A DNA stretch of 6,614 nt from NCBI GenBank assembly GCA_949293915.1, contig CASFFJ010000024.1, positions 1-6,614 of the forward strand, given 5' to 3'. A program made the position numbers and the translations under genes. Below, in pieces: positions 5,901 to 6,614 of this stretch (position 1 is its first letter; each line of letters opens with the position of its first letter). The DNA comes from an uncultured Christensenella sp. GTDB lineage: Bacteria; Bacillota; Clostridia; Christensenellales; UBA1242. The notes under the pieces are model-generated. The model made no database searches. It was given only the letters and a program-made list of their open reading frames with translations, and had not been told where the DNA came from.

Positions 5901-6364
5901 TCGCAAGCAATAGCAATATCATTGACCTCTTGCACACTAGAACAATTGATGATATTAAAACCAGTTTTCATACAGGCATAGATATCACTGTAATCACAGA
6001 AAATATTTAGTGCATGACTAGCAACTGCACGCGCTGCAACATATATCACGCATGGCAAACCTTCGCCCGCAATTTTGTACATATTAGGTATCATTAGTAT
6101 CAAGCCTTGGATAGAAGTAAACGTTGTACTTTTTGCACCAGCCATAAGACTGCCATGCAATGCACCAGCCACACCTGCTTCACTTTGCATTTGTCGTATG
6201 CTAAGTTTGTTATCAAAAATATTCAACTTGCCATCATAAGCAAATTGGTCGCAGTTTTCTGCCATAGGACTGCTTGGCGTGATAGGATAAATAAAGGCAA
6301 CATCATTGAACATATATGCAATGTTGCTTGCTGCCATATTTCCATCAATTGTAACTTTTTTCAT
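2945..6364 (-). CDS. nifJ: Pyruvate:ferredoxin (flavodoxin) oxidoreductase
   Basis: Single-chain homodimeric enzyme that converts pyruvate and CoA to acetyl-CoA and CO2 and passes electrons to ferredoxin, the entry to acetate, butyrate and hydrogen production in anaerobes. All domains appear in order. YPITPSSPMAE (26-36) contains substrate-binding T29; E62 (QSEAG) and R112 follow. GLGSDGSVSSVK (414-425) begins the middle domain. Two 4Fe-4S ferredoxin motifs use C676/679/682/686 and C727/730/733/737. The proximal cluster ligands are C791, C794, C819 and C1048. The thiamine-diphosphate site spans GDGWAYDIGFGGLDH (939-953) through YSNTGG (971-976). Its 1139 residues are slightly under the usual 1170-1200. 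The ATG at 6364 has GGGG about 6 bases upstream and a promoter. The downstream gap shows no convincing terminator, so some readthrough is possible. It appears fully functional. Confidence 0.98.
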   Translation of the reverse strand: MKKVTIDGNMAASNIAYMFNDVAFIYPITPSSPMAENCDQFAYDGKLNIFDNKLSIRQMQSEAGVAGALHGSLMAGAKSTTFTSIQGLILMIPNMYKIAGEGLPCVIYVAARAVASHALNIFCDYSDIYACMKTGFNIINCSSVQEVNDIAIACELASIKTSTPFICFFDGFRTSHELSTIYQTELDDLKNIVDFNPIDNFKHRALNNHEPFCAGTNQNPDVFMQNRVASLNNYKNVINEVKSALIKQAEITKRSYDTVEYFGDPNAKNVIVAIGSATDVCKLVLKDNDKNGLMKVRLLKPFDEETFINILPKSVKNITIIERNLDVNGVDCLASIVMSALMKKNINVKIYTGAYGLGGKEFTPDMALAVYDNMVNRKKEFFTVGIYDNVTNTSLELKDSYTDKLSNFSMRVYGLGSDGSVSSVKNTIKILGEETTSYMQGYFDYDSKKSGSLTISHMRSNFLPINAPFNPQKVDFVMCNNVGFIEKYDIADCLKPYGSMLINCPYNFTELDKIMPNKMKEQLQEKHIRLFSIDANKIATENGLGAKINTIMQTALFKVSGLLPFDLAEEKIKTSIIKTYSRKGQKIVDANLKAIENAVEYLKEINPKKFNLKETLACKVNQSDYYEEIIVPTSNQKGNDIPVSKFNADGHMPTDTAKFEKRGLATNLPEWISEKCIECGRCTLVCPHAAIRPVVFDGKKSVPKSFTSKKAILVDANYRMQVSTLDCTGCGVCSEVCPVKALIMKSADEIRDKEIANEEFMLTLPTKTPFTPDTVKGIQFKKPYFEFSGACAGCGETPYIKLATQLFGDRMLIANATGCSSIYGGTYPVCPYAKDNDNFGPSWANSLFEDNAEFGYGIAIARKNQRNLFIEKLKTLNFSKKITEMVTPFIEDTENHTYNKKLILWLKDYRKKHIIKGDDFYIFDNLNLITSPTVWIIGGDGWAYDIGFGGLDHVVASGENVNILILDTEVYSNTGGQTSKSTPRGATAKFNISGKTTKKKDLASMLMTYKDVYVAQVSMGANPDQCVKAFVEAEAYNGPSVIIAYAPCINHGYDLHYSKQHEKNSVLSGYNTLFRYNPNEKEPLTIDSFDPVMKYADYVETENRFAILNKVNKDNKSKLLKQSEQDAIVRRERYKKLKK

Positions 6365-6381
6365 ATTTTCCCCTTTTTAAG

Positions 6382-6409
6382 ATTATAACATTTTTTTAAT
6401 TTAATGCAA
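6382..6409 (-). promoter_or_regulatory. Promoter of nifJ
   Basis: On the minus strand -10 TATAAT (6382-6387) carries an upstream TG (extended -10, TGTTATAAT), with -35 TTGCAT (6404-6409) 16 bases away. Predicted start near 6375 gives a leader of only about 11 bases, beginning next to the AAGGGG ribosome binding site. No operator or riboswitch fits in so short a leader. Confidence 0.7.
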
Positions 6410-6614
6410 AAGAATTATTATAATCATAACAAAATTATTTTTATAATTTATATTTATAATTAAGTATTTCGTACAAAAAAATTATAGTATAAAATTTTAG
6501 TTTATAAAAATAAAAAAATGTAAAAATTATTAAATTTATAAAAAACACAATAAAAATAATAAAAAATTAATAAAAAATGTAAAAAATTCACAAAAATTTT
6601 AAATTTTTAATAAA
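6410..6614. other. Extremely AT-rich upstream region with phased A-tracts
   Basis: About 205 bases, almost entirely A and T, with no open frame or RNA gene visible. From about 6512 to 6596 the plus strand carries A-runs centred near 6515, 6524, 6533, 6543, 6554, 6563, 6574, 6583 and 6594, an average spacing of about 10 bases (the 6533 run is only three As). A-tracts in phase with the helix usually bend DNA. It lies about 100-210 bases upstream of the nifJ promoter and may also be the intergenic end of a neighbouring gene outside the window. Confidence 0.6.

Noticed and set aside
6481..6491. Second upstream promoter for nifJ (TATACTATAAT)
   Set aside because: In nearly pure AT sequence such -10 matches are expected by chance and no -35 box is positioned for it.

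Overview
The window is a low-GC stretch whose genes all lie on the minus strand. The strong Shine-Dalgarno sites, textbook sigma-A-type promoters, rplM-rpsI operon and single-chain pyruvate:ferredoxin oxidoreductase suggest an anaerobic, fermentative Firmicute, probably an uncultured Clostridia-like gut bacterium. That placement is inference; there is no 16S or other taxonomic marker here.

Left end (1-585): a tRNA region. A tRNA-Ala(TGC) with its own consensus promoter is followed, in its direction of transcription, by three 28-bp tandem repeats, each ending in a copy of the tRNA's 3' end including CCA. Further left are a broken 5' half of tRNA-Ile(GAT), a palindrome-rich segment, and a tRNA-Ile(GAT) cut by the window edge. 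The tRNA-Ile 5' half and its upstream flank are duplicated 175 bp apart.

Middle (786-1982): the rplM-rpsI operon (ribosomal proteins L13 and S9), with a consensus promoter, a structured leader that probably carries L13 autoregulation, a 1-nt TAATG overlap between the genes, and a strong terminator. S9 has an unusual lysine/glutamate-rich N-terminal extension of about 60 residues containing 8-residue tandem repeats.

Right (2066-6614): an unrecognised four-helix membrane protein with its own promoter and terminator. Its annotated frame ends early just after an A AAA AAG heptamer. The -1 frame stays open for 42 more codons and stops exactly at the terminator, so this is either a -1 frameshift product, transcriptional slippage, or a one-base indel. 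Next comes nifJ, a complete 1139-residue pyruvate:ferredoxin oxidoreductase with all iron-sulfur and thiamine-diphosphate motifs. Upstream of it lies about 200 bp of extremely AT-rich DNA with A-tracts spaced at about one helical turn.

The core genes are ordinary housekeeping ones (translation, pyruvate oxidation). The unusual material is the tRNA-derived repeat region, the possible frameshift in the membrane protein and the S9 extension. I see no defence system, mobile-element gene or CRISPR array.
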